From: Eutreptiella sp. 'Long Island Sound 2002'
Taxonomy: Eukaryota; Euglenozoa; Euglenophyceae; Eutreptiales; Eutreptiaceae
DNA: 64,000 bases
Direction of reading: 5' to 3'
NCBI GenBank assembly: GCA_964036045.1
Contig: OZ038378.1
Coordinates: 22,080,941-22,144,940, forward strand
Part shown: one piece after another, positions 21,624 to 30,448 of the stretch
How positions within the stretch are numbered: position 1 is the stretch's first letter
Layout of the letters: each line of letters starts with the position of its first letter
Program-made: the position numbers and the translations under genes
The notes under the pieces: model-generated
The model's database searches: none
What the model was told of the DNA's origin: nothing
The model's input: the letters and a program-made list of their open reading frames with translations, nothing else

Positions 21624-24140
21624 TCACTTTCTCTTCTTGTTCTTCCCCCCCGTCGACACCTCTTCTCCTTCCAATTCTCTCGCCTCCTGCTCCGGAACCA
21701 GTTGCCCGTGTATTTCCATCTCCCTACCTTGCGTGCATACCTGCAACCTTTCCACCGGGTAAGGCAGTCTCTCCGCATCCCCCTCCCCCTGATCCTCCCA
21801 CTGCACGATGGCTGCCCTCGTCACATGTCCCTTGGGGTCTTTTTTTTCGATCATCTCCTCCACTGTTCCCACATACCTCGTCCACTTCCCACTCACCTTG
21901 TGCGGACCATACACTGTCATTGCTTCCCGCACCGCCCCCTGCTCTTCACGGCCCCGCTGCTCCTCCCCGTACCTGAATCCCCTTGTCCGTTTCCTTCTTG
22001 GCCTCCCTTCCCCTTCCCCCTCCTGCTGCCGCTCTGCTTGCAGATCCTGCTCGTCCGCCTCTCTCCCCCGCTTGCCGCCTTCCCCCTCACTTCCCTCTCT
22101 TGTCCCCTCCCCACTGCTCCCTTCCTCCACCCTGTCTCCAACGGCACTCTCCTGCCCTCCTCCCTCTGCTTCTCCCTCTTCCCCCCCCCCTTCTCCCTCC
22201 TCTCTGTCTTCTCGCCCGCCTGCTGCCAGCCCCGGCTCCCGGCCTTCCACTCCCCGCGCTTGGTCCTGCTCCCTTTCGTCTCGCTCCTCCTCACCATCCC
22301 CATCCCCCACTATGAACCGCATTTGTCCCCCTCTCCCCCTCCGCATCCCCCTCCACCTACTTGGCCTCTCCACCCCCTGATCGTCTTCCACCTCCGGGCC
22401 TTGCTTCCTGGCCCCCTCCGTGAGCCTTCTCGCTCTCTCCAATGCCTTCTTCCTGTGCCCGTCCTCCGTTCCGGGTGCCACCATCCACCTCGTCTGCTCC
22501 CCTCCCCTGCTGCTGGCCACCCACTCCAATGCCAACCGGATCTGTTCCCTGATATCTTCCGCTTCTTCCGCCTCCGCACACCTATCCATTTGCGACTCCA
22601 ACGCCCGTAGGACGGCCATCCCGCGTACCTCCTCCGTTCTTTCAACCCGCACCTCTTCCACCTCCCCGACCCACCGCATGAGCGGGTGCTCCACCCTTTT
22701 CAACGGCGCCGCCGTATACACCACCGCTTGGCGCCTATCCCCCCTGGGTTCCACGACCCACCAGGTGTGTCCGTCCTGCACCAGGTCTGTGACCCTTTGG
22801 TCTGCAGCCCCTATGGCACTCGCCTGTGGGGACACTACTTGTATTGTGTGCCCTTTGGCCCTCCTCCCCGCCGCCTCGTCATAGTCAACCATGGTCATAA
22901 CCTTGCGCATCCGGTGCATTTCTGTGTCTGGGTCCCACTCTCCGCCCATGCCTCTGCTGCGATGCACTGTCTCCCCAACGTACAGCGCCATGGCCAAGAC
23001 CTGCCTCGTGGGCCCCCACACCTCCACCGTTCTGCTCGTGCTGTCCACACACGCCGCTACCTGCGCATCCCGCTGCATCTGCATCCACAGCACCGCCTGT
23101 TTTGGCTCCACCTTCTTTGCCGTGAGGATCTGCGCCTTTGCTTGCCTCTCGCCCGCCTCCTCCTCCTCCCCCACTGTTCCGCTCCGACCATCCGCATATC
23201 CCACCCACATGTGCTTGACTTGGTGGAAGTACACCAGCGGTGCCCCTTCCTCTTCCCCCATCTGCAGCCACATGGGCCCTTGTCTCCTGGGCTGCCGTAC
23301 TCTGATCCCATGGTATCCTCCCTTGGGCTCCTGCGGTCCTTCCAGCCTGCAAAGGCACCTGGCCAGCGTGCACTCTGGCCTGCACTTGTCCTCCACCGCC
23401 TCCGCTCTGGCCTTCAGGTGGTACCTAGCCTTGCTCACCGCCTGCCCTACCTCTTCACCCCTACATCCTTTGATGCGGTCTTCCAGCCCTGGCTGCCCCT
23501 CTCCATTTTTTATCAAGACATTCTGACTTGCCGTCGCCTTGCCCCTCAGGCTCTGTGCCCACTTCTGTAGCATGTCCTTTGTGTCCCTGCCGTCCCCCAG
23601 CATGTCCAACCCTTCCACCGCTGCTTCCTTCTGGCGCTTCTCCTTTTCTTTCTCTGCTCTGTCCAGCTCCGCAGCGTCCGCCCCATCCGCCTTTCCCCTC
23701 CCCACCTGGCCCTCGGGATGCAGCGGCTCCCTCCACGTGGGCTCCGCCATCCATTGGATTGCCGGCTGTCCCTCCCAGTGTCCCATGGTGTACACCTGTA
23801 CCGCCTGTCCCTCCTGGCCGAGTCCAATCCGGACCTCCATACCCGCCGCCGCTGCTGCGGTGACAACCACGTTTGGGACCAGCACTTCGTACTGGTACCT
23901 TGCCCCTTGCCCGTGGCGTACCTCGACTTCCACCATCCTACTGCTTCCCAACCTGTCATCCAGGAGGTTGATGTGGACTGCCTGTCCCCTCCACTGTGCC
24001 GCCGCTGGCCCCTTCGTCGCACGGGGAATATCGCCTTTGTGTCCTCCCGCGTCATCCATTCTCCCCTGCGGTACCTCGCACGCCGAATGGCCCCCACTGC
24101 CCACTTCTCGTGCTCCAATCCTCCCGTCTCCCGCACCCAT
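21624..24140 (-). CDS. LINE ORF1-like region of unknown function
   Basis: About 838 open codons ending at TGA 21624, directly upstream and in frame with the endonuclease. It starts in well-structured sequence (HINLLDDRLGSSRMVEVEV, then VQVYTMGHWEGQPAIQWM), passes a long charged Glu/Arg/Gly region, and ends with a small tudor- or chromo-like segment (VSGKWTRYVGTVEEMI ... AAIVQWED) and a Lys-rich tail. No named family recognised. The N-terminal border is a frameshift near 24010-24060, where the preceding frame takes over. It may be the RNA-binding partner of the LINE, judged by position only. Confidence 0.55.
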   Translation of the reverse strand: MGAGDGRIGAREVGSGGHSACEVPQGRMDDAGGHKGDIPRATKGPAAAQWRGQAVHINLLDDRLGSSRMVEVEVRHGQGARYQYEVLVPNVVVTAAAAAGMEVRIGLGQEGQAVQVYTMGHWEGQPAIQWMAEPTWREPLHPEGQVGRGKADGADAAELDRAEKEKEKRQKEAAVEGLDMLGDGRDTKDMLQKWAQSLRGKATASQNVLIKNGEGQPGLEDRIKGCRGEEVGQAVSKARYHLKARAEAVEDKCRPECTLARCLCRLEGPQEPKGGYHGIRVRQPRRQGPMWLQMGEEEGAPLVYFHQVKHMWVGYADGRSGTVGEEEEAGERQAKAQILTAKKVEPKQAVLWMQMQRDAQVAACVDSTSRTVEVWGPTRQVLAMALYVGETVHRSRGMGGEWDPDTEMHRMRKVMTMVDYDEAAGRRAKGHTIQVVSPQASAIGAADQRVTDLVQDGHTWWVVEPRGDRRQAVVYTAAPLKRVEHPLMRWVGEVEEVRVERTEEVRGMAVLRALESQMDRCAEAEEAEDIREQIRLALEWVASSRGGEQTRWMVAPGTEDGHRKKALERARRLTEGARKQGPEVEDDQGVERPSRWRGMRRGRGGQMRFIVGDGDGEEERDEREQDQARGVEGREPGLAAGGREDREEGEGGGEEGEAEGGGQESAVGDRVEEGSSGEGTREGSEGEGGKRGREADEQDLQAERQQEGEGEGRPRRKRTRGFRYGEEQRGREEQGAVREAMTVYGPHKVSGKWTRYVGTVEEMIEKKDPKGHVTRAAIVQWEDQGEGDAERLPYPVERLQVCTQGREMEIHGQLVPEQEARELEGEEVSTGGKNKKRK

Positions 24141-25107
24141 TCTTCTGCCACCCTGACAACGGCCGATATCTCAGCACCTTGCCTCTCACACTCCGGCAGT
24201 GGCGCTATACTCTCCATGCCGTCGTCCCCCGGGAACGCGTATTGCCACGTGTCCCCCGTGTGCGGGTGCACATGGTACGTGCGGTGGGCCATGCACGCCA
24301 TCCCTTCATCCAGCATCATTTTGATGGCCTCCGCCGCCTTCAGCGTCATCTCCTCTCCGAACGTATACACCAACCCCTGCCCCCTGTGTCCCTGTGTCGT
24401 GGGTGCCGGAGTCAATGCTGCCCTAGTGAACTGTGTGCGCACGCCACTCGCCTCATATCCTCCTCCTGGCAGCTCTCCTCCCCACTCATTCCTGACTGGG
24501 ACCCCCTCCCCCTGGTCCGCTCGCCACGTCATATGCCAACCCCACCACCGGCGTCCCCCCGCCACCACCCTGTACCTTCCCTTCCATCCCGGCTCCAGCC
24601 ACACCGCTCTGTCCGGTCGTATCTGGACCGTTCTCTCTGCCCCCCACCCGGTCCCCACTTCCTCCCTGTGCTGCAGCTGCAACACCGCCTCCCCCCCCGC
24701 TGTGACCCACACGTCCACCCCCCCTGCCTGCCTCCTGTGCCACTCGCCTTTCCCCGTACCCTCTGGCACTGCCATATACTCCATCTCCTGTACTTGCACT
24801 CCTAGCACCCCTTCCCATCCCGCCCGTAGTTTTCTGTCTCGCGCTGTACCCCCCCCCACTCCCCTCCTCTCCCTCCCGGGACCCTCTTGTCCCTGGTACC
24901 TCCACCTCTCCCCCCCCTCCTGGATCGGGATTTGATGCACATCCCGCCACATGTGCTCCTCTGTCCACTCTCTTCCCCCCCCCCCCCCTTCTCCGGACCT
25001 TCTTCTGCCAACTCCTCCTCCATTGTCACTTCTGCGTCGCCTTTCGACTCTGTCCCGTCTTCTTCGTCTGCCTCCGCCACTGCCTCTGCGTCTTCTTCCC
25101 CCGGGGG
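24010..25107 (-). pseudogene. LINE segment between OTU domains and ORF1-like region
   Basis: Protein-like sequence continues from the end of the third OTU-like domain: an acidic Glu-rich stretch (about 25080-24850), then Trp-rich structured segments such as VQIRPDRAVWLEPGWKG, YRVVAGGRRWWGWHM, ECERQGAEISAVVRVAEEW and GAIRRARYRRGEW. The readable frame changes at least once in the acidic part and again near 24010-24060. No family recognised. Long G runs on the minus strand (C runs near 24970 on the plus strand) are likely spots for slippage or sequencing error. Confidence 0.5.
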
Positions 25108-25488
25108 CCACAGCAGCTCCTAGTGTCACCCTCGTCGTCTGCTCCACAACAGCGCTGCTGCCGTTTGCTTTCCTTCTCCCACTTCTGCCATCTTCCGATA
25201 CACCCCCCGCGGTCCCCACTCCTGGTACATTGCCACTCTGCATCCCTTGCTCTGCGTCCACCTCCCAACTTCACATGCCCCTCCCCATATTCGTCCCCTG
25301 CGCACCTTGTCCAGGTACTGATCCCACGTTCGTGCTCCCGCATCCCTCATGACTCTCCGCACCCAGCCCGACTCTGGAGGCCGCGCCGTATTTCCTTCCG
25401 TGAGCGCTTTGCGCACCTCTTCTGCTGCTGCCTGCCCCCCTGCTCCGTCCACCGCGCTGAGTGCCCAATATAGGCACTTGCTATCCCC
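25108..25488 (-). pseudogene. OTU-like cysteine protease domain 3 (catalytic residues kept)
   Basis: The OTU signature is PGDSKCLYWALSAV (Asp and catalytic Cys, Cys codon about 25476), then about 60 residues later RIWGGACEVGRWTQ ... CRVAMYQEW, and finally LLWSRRRG, stop, His, stop, ELLW. The last motif aligns with the HY-hydrophobic box that holds the catalytic His. The His is present but is preceded by TGA (25126-25128) and followed by TAG (25120-25122) at the usual Tyr. This is the only one of three tandem copies with both Cys and His. It would process the LINE polyprotein or remove ubiquitin; the role is not shown by the sequence. Confidence 0.7.
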
Positions 25489-25617
25489 TGGTATGACCTG
25501 TCGCCTCGCCCTCTCCGGCATTTCTTCCGGCCATTCCTGTCCCTCTTGTGCACTGTCCAGCACCCATTGCACCGCCGCCGCCACTTCTGCCGCCTCACTC
25601 CTTCGACCTCTGACACC

Positions 25618-25835
25618 CCACAGAACCGCATAGGTTCTTCGCTTGGTCCACAGGATTCCCGCATCCAGCGGGTTTCCTTCCCCATACTCCACCAACGTTC
25701 TGTACCCGTTTCCGCTTTTTGTCTCCCTGTAGGCCGCCACCTTGTACCCCCCCTCCGCTGCCCATGCTTCCACCTCCAGTGGCCCCCCCATCCTCCTCCC
25801 CTGCCTAGTCCGCTGTATGTACTTCTGCCATGATA
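25618..25835 (-). pseudogene. OTU-like domain 2, second half
   Basis: Contains KYIQRTRQGRRMGGPLEVEAW, GGYKVAAYRE and ILWTKRRTYAVLW. These match the second half of OTU domains 1 and 3 position by position. The place of the catalytic His is Thr (RRTYAVLW). The first half lies on the other side of the 1,710-bp insertion (27546-27707). With the insertion and one target copy removed the two halves join in one frame (EEVS-WQKY), which supports both the domain assignment and the insertion limits. Confidence 0.68.
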
Positions 25836-27545
25836 CTTAGGCGGCTCAAGTTGCATGGTCGAAATCACACCAAATGCACCCAGTTTGGACCATGCAAAAA
25901 AATAGTTTTTCACAGGCTCTGTTTTTTGAAAACAGAATAGTAGTCCAAAGAAAGTATCTTTCTTACCATTTGTGCCATTCGTGCCTTTTTTCGGAGAGCC
26001 GAAAAACAAAAAAAAACTATAAAAAGAATAAATAAATCTTATGATTTCAGTGGAAAATGATGTGCTTTTAGCAGAAATTGGCCAAGCAATACATTTTGCG
26101 TTCCCCTTGTTTTTTCGATGAACATGGTCTGCAGAAAAAATGATTGCAACATCATTTTCTGTTCTGCATGTTCATTGCATACCTGGAAAAATGATTTATT
26201 GATCGAATTCTATGCGCGAGGCCTCGCGCAATCAAGACCAAGGATCATTAGAACAGAAGCATGGCGGATTAAATATCAATGCAAAACATATGCAACATGT
26301 GGTTCAAGGGCTGTCCCATGCGCGAGGCCTCGCCCATAACTTACTAAACCAAAAACCTCACCCGATTCATTTTCCTTTGGAAAGACGGCTTCAGGGTCGA
26401 ATGGTCTTAGTAGCCACCCCACAGTTTGATTTTTGATTTGCACTGCCTGAAAAAAGAGGTATAGGTTGTGACTTTCAAGTTCTTGGACTGCATTGCAGTC
26501 CTCATTGCGCGAGGCCTCGCGCAAAAAAAAGCCCAGAAAACATATTCCTTGTACCATTGTGATGGGTTCTCATCTGATAGCGCTTGTGCACAACCTTCAC
26601 TGAAGCAACAAGTACCTAAATTGTCGTTGAGTCATTGAAATTTACCAGAAGCTTGCCCCCCCCGGAGGCGGAAAAACTCTTTTTGGGCTTGGTCAGCCCC
26701 TGAGCCTGGCAGACTGCTTCCCCCAGGGCACCTTCTTTGTCCAGGTATCGAACATCACCTTGATAATTGGTGTCGTTTGCACTACATTGCATTTTACTCT
26801 ACAAAAAATCAGTTTTATTGGCCCAAACAAACGCTCAAAAAAGTGCCAGGCATGGCAAATTTATATTTTCTTTGCACATTTTACTTTGATCTATAGTCAA
26901 CAACAAAAGGATCAATTTTTCTTCAGCGAAACGTACAAGGGGGGTCCCTGTCCAGCTCAGCAGCATCTGTTGAGTGAATAGGCTTCATGTGTTATCAGTG
27001 ATACTCTTTTTTTTGCTTGACACTCCCCATAAGTTGTGGCAGGTGTGCATCATGAGCAATGCTGAAGGATGCACCCTGTGCAACACCTCCAACGTATGTG
27101 CTCCTTTTGTTAGGAATGCAACAACATTTGAAATGATTTCTTGAGCCATCAATTAGATTTGCAAGGCTTGTTTAGAGCACTGAATGTCCGCCCGCGTCAA
27201 CATATTGTACAATGTGATCAATTCAAGGGTGCCCGTAATGTCACTCCAGTGTAGGCGCCTGCTTGATTCCTCAATTCTACAATCATTACCTGACTTTGGA
27301 GGGACAATGGACTGCTCCTTGCGCGAGGCCTCGCGCAAGGAACAGTCCATTGCCCCAAAAAAGGCATTTTTTGGACCCATCACGACCAAGAAAAGGCCAA
27401 AATTCCTTACATAAGAGTCCTTTTGGTGTTCCAAAAACGGCTTGATTTTTTGCAAGCCAAAGAATGGTTCTTTTGATGTTTTTTTCAGGCCGTGTATTTT
27501 GGGCACTTTCTCTTGTTTTATACCATGCAACTTGAGCCGCCTAAG
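25836..27545. mobile_element. 1,710-bp non-autonomous DNA transposon-like insertion
   Basis: Ends are perfect 24-bp inverted repeats (25836-25859 and 27522-27545, starting CTTAGGCGGCTCAAGTTG), flanked by TGATA on both sides (25831-25835 and 27546-27550). It interrupts the LINE OTU domain 2 reading frame. The inside is AT-rich, encodes no transposase, and holds four copies of the palindrome TGCGCGAGGCCTCGCGCA (near 26213, 26319, 26506 and 27320). Because the terminal bases are self-complementary with the target, a 3-bp GAT duplication with slightly longer repeats fits equally well. The superfamily is not assignable. The same insertion is present at 34701-36410. Confidence 0.85.
26213..27355. 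repeat. Dispersed GC-rich 18-20 bp palindromes
   Basis: The perfect palindrome TGCGCGAGGCCTCGCGCA stands out in AT-rich sequence at 26213-26230, 26319-26336 (last three bases altered), 26506-26523 and 27320-27337. The last copy is the centre of a longer palindrome of about 27 bp per arm (27302-27355) with two or three mismatches. Another 17-bp palindrome, GGACTGCATTGCAGTCC, lies just before the third copy. The mirror arm carries the same set around 34910-36033. Confidence 0.85.
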
Positions 27546-27770
27546 TGATACTTCCTCCTGTGGCAGGCACTCCTCCATTTCTCCCATATTGTGTCTACTC
27601 TCCACCCTGGTAGCCACTCCTTGCCTTATCCGCTGTACCTCTTCCTCACTGTTCGGCCTGGCCTCCAGCGCACACAACACCTCCCACAATGTGTTGACAT
27701 CCTTCCCGTACATGTGCTCTACGAGCACCCCTTCCTCTGCCCTCTCCCTCGCCCCCTCCAATGCACCCTA
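27546..27770 (-). pseudogene. OTU-like domain 2, first half
   Basis: Has MYGKDVNTLWEVLCALEA, which aligns with the GD-x-x-C-L-Y/W box of OTU domain 3, with Thr at the catalytic Cys position (starting about 27707). It is followed by EEEVQRIRQGVATRVESR. A TAG at about 27767 separates it from domain 1 in this arm; the mirror arm reads straight through (at 34478). Its second half is at 25618-25835. Confidence 0.65.
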
Positions 27771-27985
27771 CCGCCTCTTCCATGCCCATGCCGCCTTGCG
27801 TTGCTGTTCCTCTTCGTTCCCCGCTGTACTCCCCACACTCCCCGTTCCACACGTCGACGGCCGACTCTCGCCCGACGCCACACTGTGTCCTCGTTCGCCT
27901 CCCGCGCCCACCCTAACCTGTGCCCCCCTGCCCGTGCCTGCTCTTCCCGCTTCTCCTGTTGTACTGCCTTCCCCCGTCTCTTCGT

Positions 27986-28611
27986 GCTCCCACACCACCT
28001 CGTACACTCTCGTCTTCCTCCACAGGATTCCTACCGGCAGCCCCTTTCTCCCCTCCATACTCCTGTATCTTCCTGTAGCCCTCTCCATCCTTCGTCTCCC
28101 GGTACACTTTCACTCTGTATCCATTCTTCACCGCCCACGCCTCAACCTCCGGCGGTCCTCCCATCCTTCTCCCTTGTACCAGCTTCCGTACGTACTCCTT
28201 CCATCCCATTTCCCCCTACAGCAGGGGCTCCTGCATCACCCCTGCCTGTAGCCTCTCCTCGACTGCAGTGACTACCCTTGCTCGCACTTCCTTCGCTTCC
28301 GCACTTGTGCCTTGGCCTCCTTCGATAACACTCATAGCTCTCCACAAGGAGTCCACTCTGTCACCCTCCATACCCTGTGTCACCACTCCCGCATGGATTT
28401 GGTCTTGTTCTCCTTCGAACGCCCTTTCACTCCCGGTCCATGCGCATGCCGTTCTTCTCTTTCGTGTCTCACTCCTCGCGCTCTCCATTGACTCCCTGCT
28501 CCTTTCGCCGGCCTCCTCTTTGGTCACGTACATTTTGTGTCTCCTGTGCCTCTCCTCCACTGCCCCTCTTGGCTCCCTTCCTCGTCCCTTCCACCCTCCC
28601 CTCTTGCACAC
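27986..28611 (-). pseudogene. LINE N-terminal region with OTU-like domain 1
   Basis: A GTG near 28611 opens a basic N-terminal stretch. OTU-like domain 1 begins at about 28365 (EGDRVDSLWRAMSVIEGG), with Ser where the catalytic Cys should be. A TAG at 28216-28218 (EPLL, stop, GEMGWKEYV) interrupts it in frame. The second half shows VRKLVQGRRMGGPPEVEAW and GYRVKVYRETKDG. A one-base shift near 28060-28080, at a GGGGAGAAAGGGG run, carries it into the frame with VGILWRKTRVYEVVW, where Val replaces the catalytic His. It is therefore a pseudo-protease copy. Confidence 0.62.
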
Positions 28612-28619
28612 CTCGTTTC

Positions 28620-28650
28620 AGGTGTAAAAACATCCCCGGCGTCCGGGGGT
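28620..28650. other. Strong GC hairpin upstream of the LINE coding region
   Basis: AACATCCCCGG and CCGGGGGTGTT flank a CGT loop, so the plus strand can fold into an 11-bp stem (one wobble). It lies just upstream of the first LINE coding triplets on the minus strand, where it could hinder or guide ribosomes. The same hairpin is at about 33595-33625 in the mirror arm. Confidence 0.6.
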
Positions 28651-28742
28651 GTTTGTGTTCTTCAATGGCCCCTCCAGGACCTAATGCAAGAGTTCTACCG
28701 CCCCAACCCAGGTACGATGCTTGTCTTCAAGTGTGCCCTTCG

Positions 28743-28816
28743 AGCGCCGCTAGTGGGAAACGAACCCACGACCACGGCTCGCTTAACTGGGCGTCTAGCC
28801 GCTGGGGTACTCCTCA
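28743..28816 (-). promoter_or_regulatory. tRNA-like pol III box pair near the LINE 5' end
   Basis: On the minus strand TACCCCAGCGGC (28798-28809) matches the A-box consensus at about 10 of 12 positions. GGTTCGTTTCC (28756-28766) matches the B box apart from one base. Spacing is about 40 bp, as in tRNAs. A 5-bp T-stem GTGGG/CCCAC closes a 7-base loop, but the acceptor stem does not close, so it is not a functional tRNA gene. It could act as an internal promoter for the LINE or be a fossil SINE. The mirror copy is at 33429-33502. Confidence 0.55.
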
Positions 28817-28930
28817 GCTGAATCCTTTCCCCACTGCTTCGCCTTCCTTCCTTTCGCCCCCTCTTTGTTCTGTCCCCTGATTCTCCCCCTCTGCGTCTTG
28901 GCGCTGCCCCTCCCCCTCCCCCCCTCACCT

Positions 28931-29617
28931 ATGATTTTGTGGGGCATTCTGCGGCCAAAACCGCATTTACGCTACCGCACTGGATCTGAAACGGCCCAAC
29001 GGATCTGAAACGGCCGCGGTGCCAAAAATATGTCTTTCAAACATGAATTTTTGCAAAATCCATTGCTTGAATACATTTGATTCCTTGGCACAAAAGTGTG
29101 GATGTGTCAGAACATTACAATGGTGTGGTTGAATCTAAAGATGCCTGCCAAAAGTCGTTTTAATATTGTTGTTCTGCTTTTTTTGTGCTGCTCAGCTGTA
29201 GTGCAGATCGATCCGGACATTTCCGGCTATTGACTGCTAAATTTTGACACAACATTTCTGACTTATGCTGTGCAATTGCCTTCGTTTTGCTTTGCTTGCA
29301 AACACAACGTTGAACTGGTGAGAACTGTTGAGAACTGAGGTCCCTGGGACTTGATTTGTGTTGCTGGTAAAGGTTTCGGAACAGTTGACAGTTGACGTGC
29401 TGTGCACTTGCTTGTGTTGTGCCTTCTTTGCCCGGTCTTGGCTCTGTTAGTTTACTATTTGCCTGATTTGTTGCAAAGCCTGTTCTGCAACCCTTGACTC
29501 TCCCTGAAAAGGGATCTCCTGTGGTGCAGAAGTACCCATTCCAACGGTCAGGCTTTGTAGCTCATCTTTGGCAAATAGTCTCAAACTTGCAGGCACGGGC
29601 CCTTTGCACCGCACAAT
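28931..29617. other. AT-richer flank of the LINE 5' end, no gene seen
   Basis: Composition drops from GC-rich to AT-rich near 28950, marking the approximate 5' limit of the LINE. A short direct repeat (GGATCTGAAACGGCC twice) lies at about 28983-29014. Nothing else recognisable. Mirrored at about 32628-33316. Confidence 0.4.
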
Positions 29618-30150
29618 GCTCAAAAGAACTAGGCTTCACAAAGGTTGGCAGGTGTTTGAAATGACAATGAGAACTGAGGTGTGTGGTTAACTGAGAAGTC
29701 AGTTTGAACTGGTCCCACCCTACGATGCTCAAAAGAACTTTGCTTCACAAAGGTTGGCACAGGTTTTTGAACTGACTTTGAGAACTGAGGTGTGCAGGTA
29801 ACTCAGAACTCGGCTTGAACTGGTTGCAGCGTACGAGGCTCCAAAGAACTTCGCTTCACAAAGGTTGCCACAGGCTTTTGAAATGACGATGAGAACTGAG
29901 GTGTGTGGTTAACTGAGAACTCGTTTTGAACTGGTCGCACCGTACGAGGCGCTAAAGAACTTCGCGTCACAAAGGTTGGCCCAGGTTTTTGAAATGACGA
30001 TGAGAACTAAGGTGTGTGGTTAACTGAGAACTCGGTTTGAACTGGTCGCAGCGTACAAGGCGCTAAAGAACTTCGTGTCACAAAGGTTGGCCCAGGTTTT
30101 TGAAATAAAGTTGAGAATTGAGGTGAGTGGGTAACTGAGAACTCGGTTTG
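29618..30150 (+). repeat. 111-bp minisatellite, about five copies (left arm)
   Basis: The phrase GAGAACTGAGGTGTG recurs at about 29670, 29781, 29892, 30001 and 30112. Each is followed by GTTAACTGAGAACTC and by AAGAACTTCG...CACAAAGGTTGGC. Copies differ by several per cent. A CTG triplet run follows at about 30231. The mirror array occupies about 32097-32627. Confidence 0.85.
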
Positions 30151-30448
30151 TGGTGCAGTGGTGGTTCAAGCTGTCTTGAATGGTTGAGAACTGCTGTAAG
30201 GAACTGGATGTGTACTGCCGGTGAACGGCATGCTGCTGCTGCTGCTGCTTGCTGCTGCCTGTTTTGTGTCACTCCTGGTTTTCCACTTCCGTGCACAGTA
30301 TACTTCGAGTTGACTTTGGGCATGGGCCTGATTTCGAGGACCTTCCACCTACGGGCATTCTTCACCTGCTTCGCGTTGCCCTCCACTTCTGCACCGTGGT
30401 GCTCTGCAATGGGCTGCTGCACTCTGGCGCTGGGCAACAGGCTTCACA

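Larger units (their letters stand above)
12865..28930 (-). mobile_element. Giant Dualen/RandI-like LINE (non-LTR retrotransposon)
   Basis: Read on the minus strand, the order is three OTU-like protease domains, an ORF1-like region, AP-type endonuclease, reverse transcriptase, RNase H, a zinc motif, then a coiled-coil/Myb-like tail. After removing the 1,710-bp insertion it still spans about 14 kb, very long for a LINE. An APE endonuclease combined with RNase H and a cysteine protease is the hallmark of Dualen/RandI elements. I could not find the second (restriction-like) endonuclease that defines Dualen, so the assignment is by resemblance. Several frameshifts and stops mark it as inactive. 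Neither end is bounded by a clear target-site duplication; the limits are set by change of composition. Confidence 0.8.
24491..30448 (+). repeat. Left arm of a 13-kb inverted duplication
   Basis: Bases 24491-30448 are repeated in reverse complement at 31798-37753. Paired positions add up to 62244-62246 all along, so only one or two indels separate arms of almost 6 kb. Only scattered base differences are visible, for example a TAG near 27767 that is absent from the other arm. The arm contains the LINE 5' third with its OTU domains, the nested 1,710-bp insertion with identical target duplications, the tRNA-like box, and the 111-bp minisatellite. The duplication is therefore younger than all of these. 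Confidence 0.95.

Noticed and set aside
18075-24935. Long plus-strand frames (for example 18075-19085, 20382-21620, 21621-22610, 23718-24935)
   Set aside because: Antisense shadows of the GC-rich LINE genes on the minus strand; Pro/Ser/Leu-rich and without domains.
28743-28816. Functional tRNA gene
   Set aside because: Acceptor arms do not pair and the anticodon arm is unclear; only A box, B box and T arm are convincing.
30078-30437. 119-codon frame, repeated at 31808-32167
   Set aside because: Low-complexity product of the minisatellite and CTG run; duplicated because it lies in the inverted arms.
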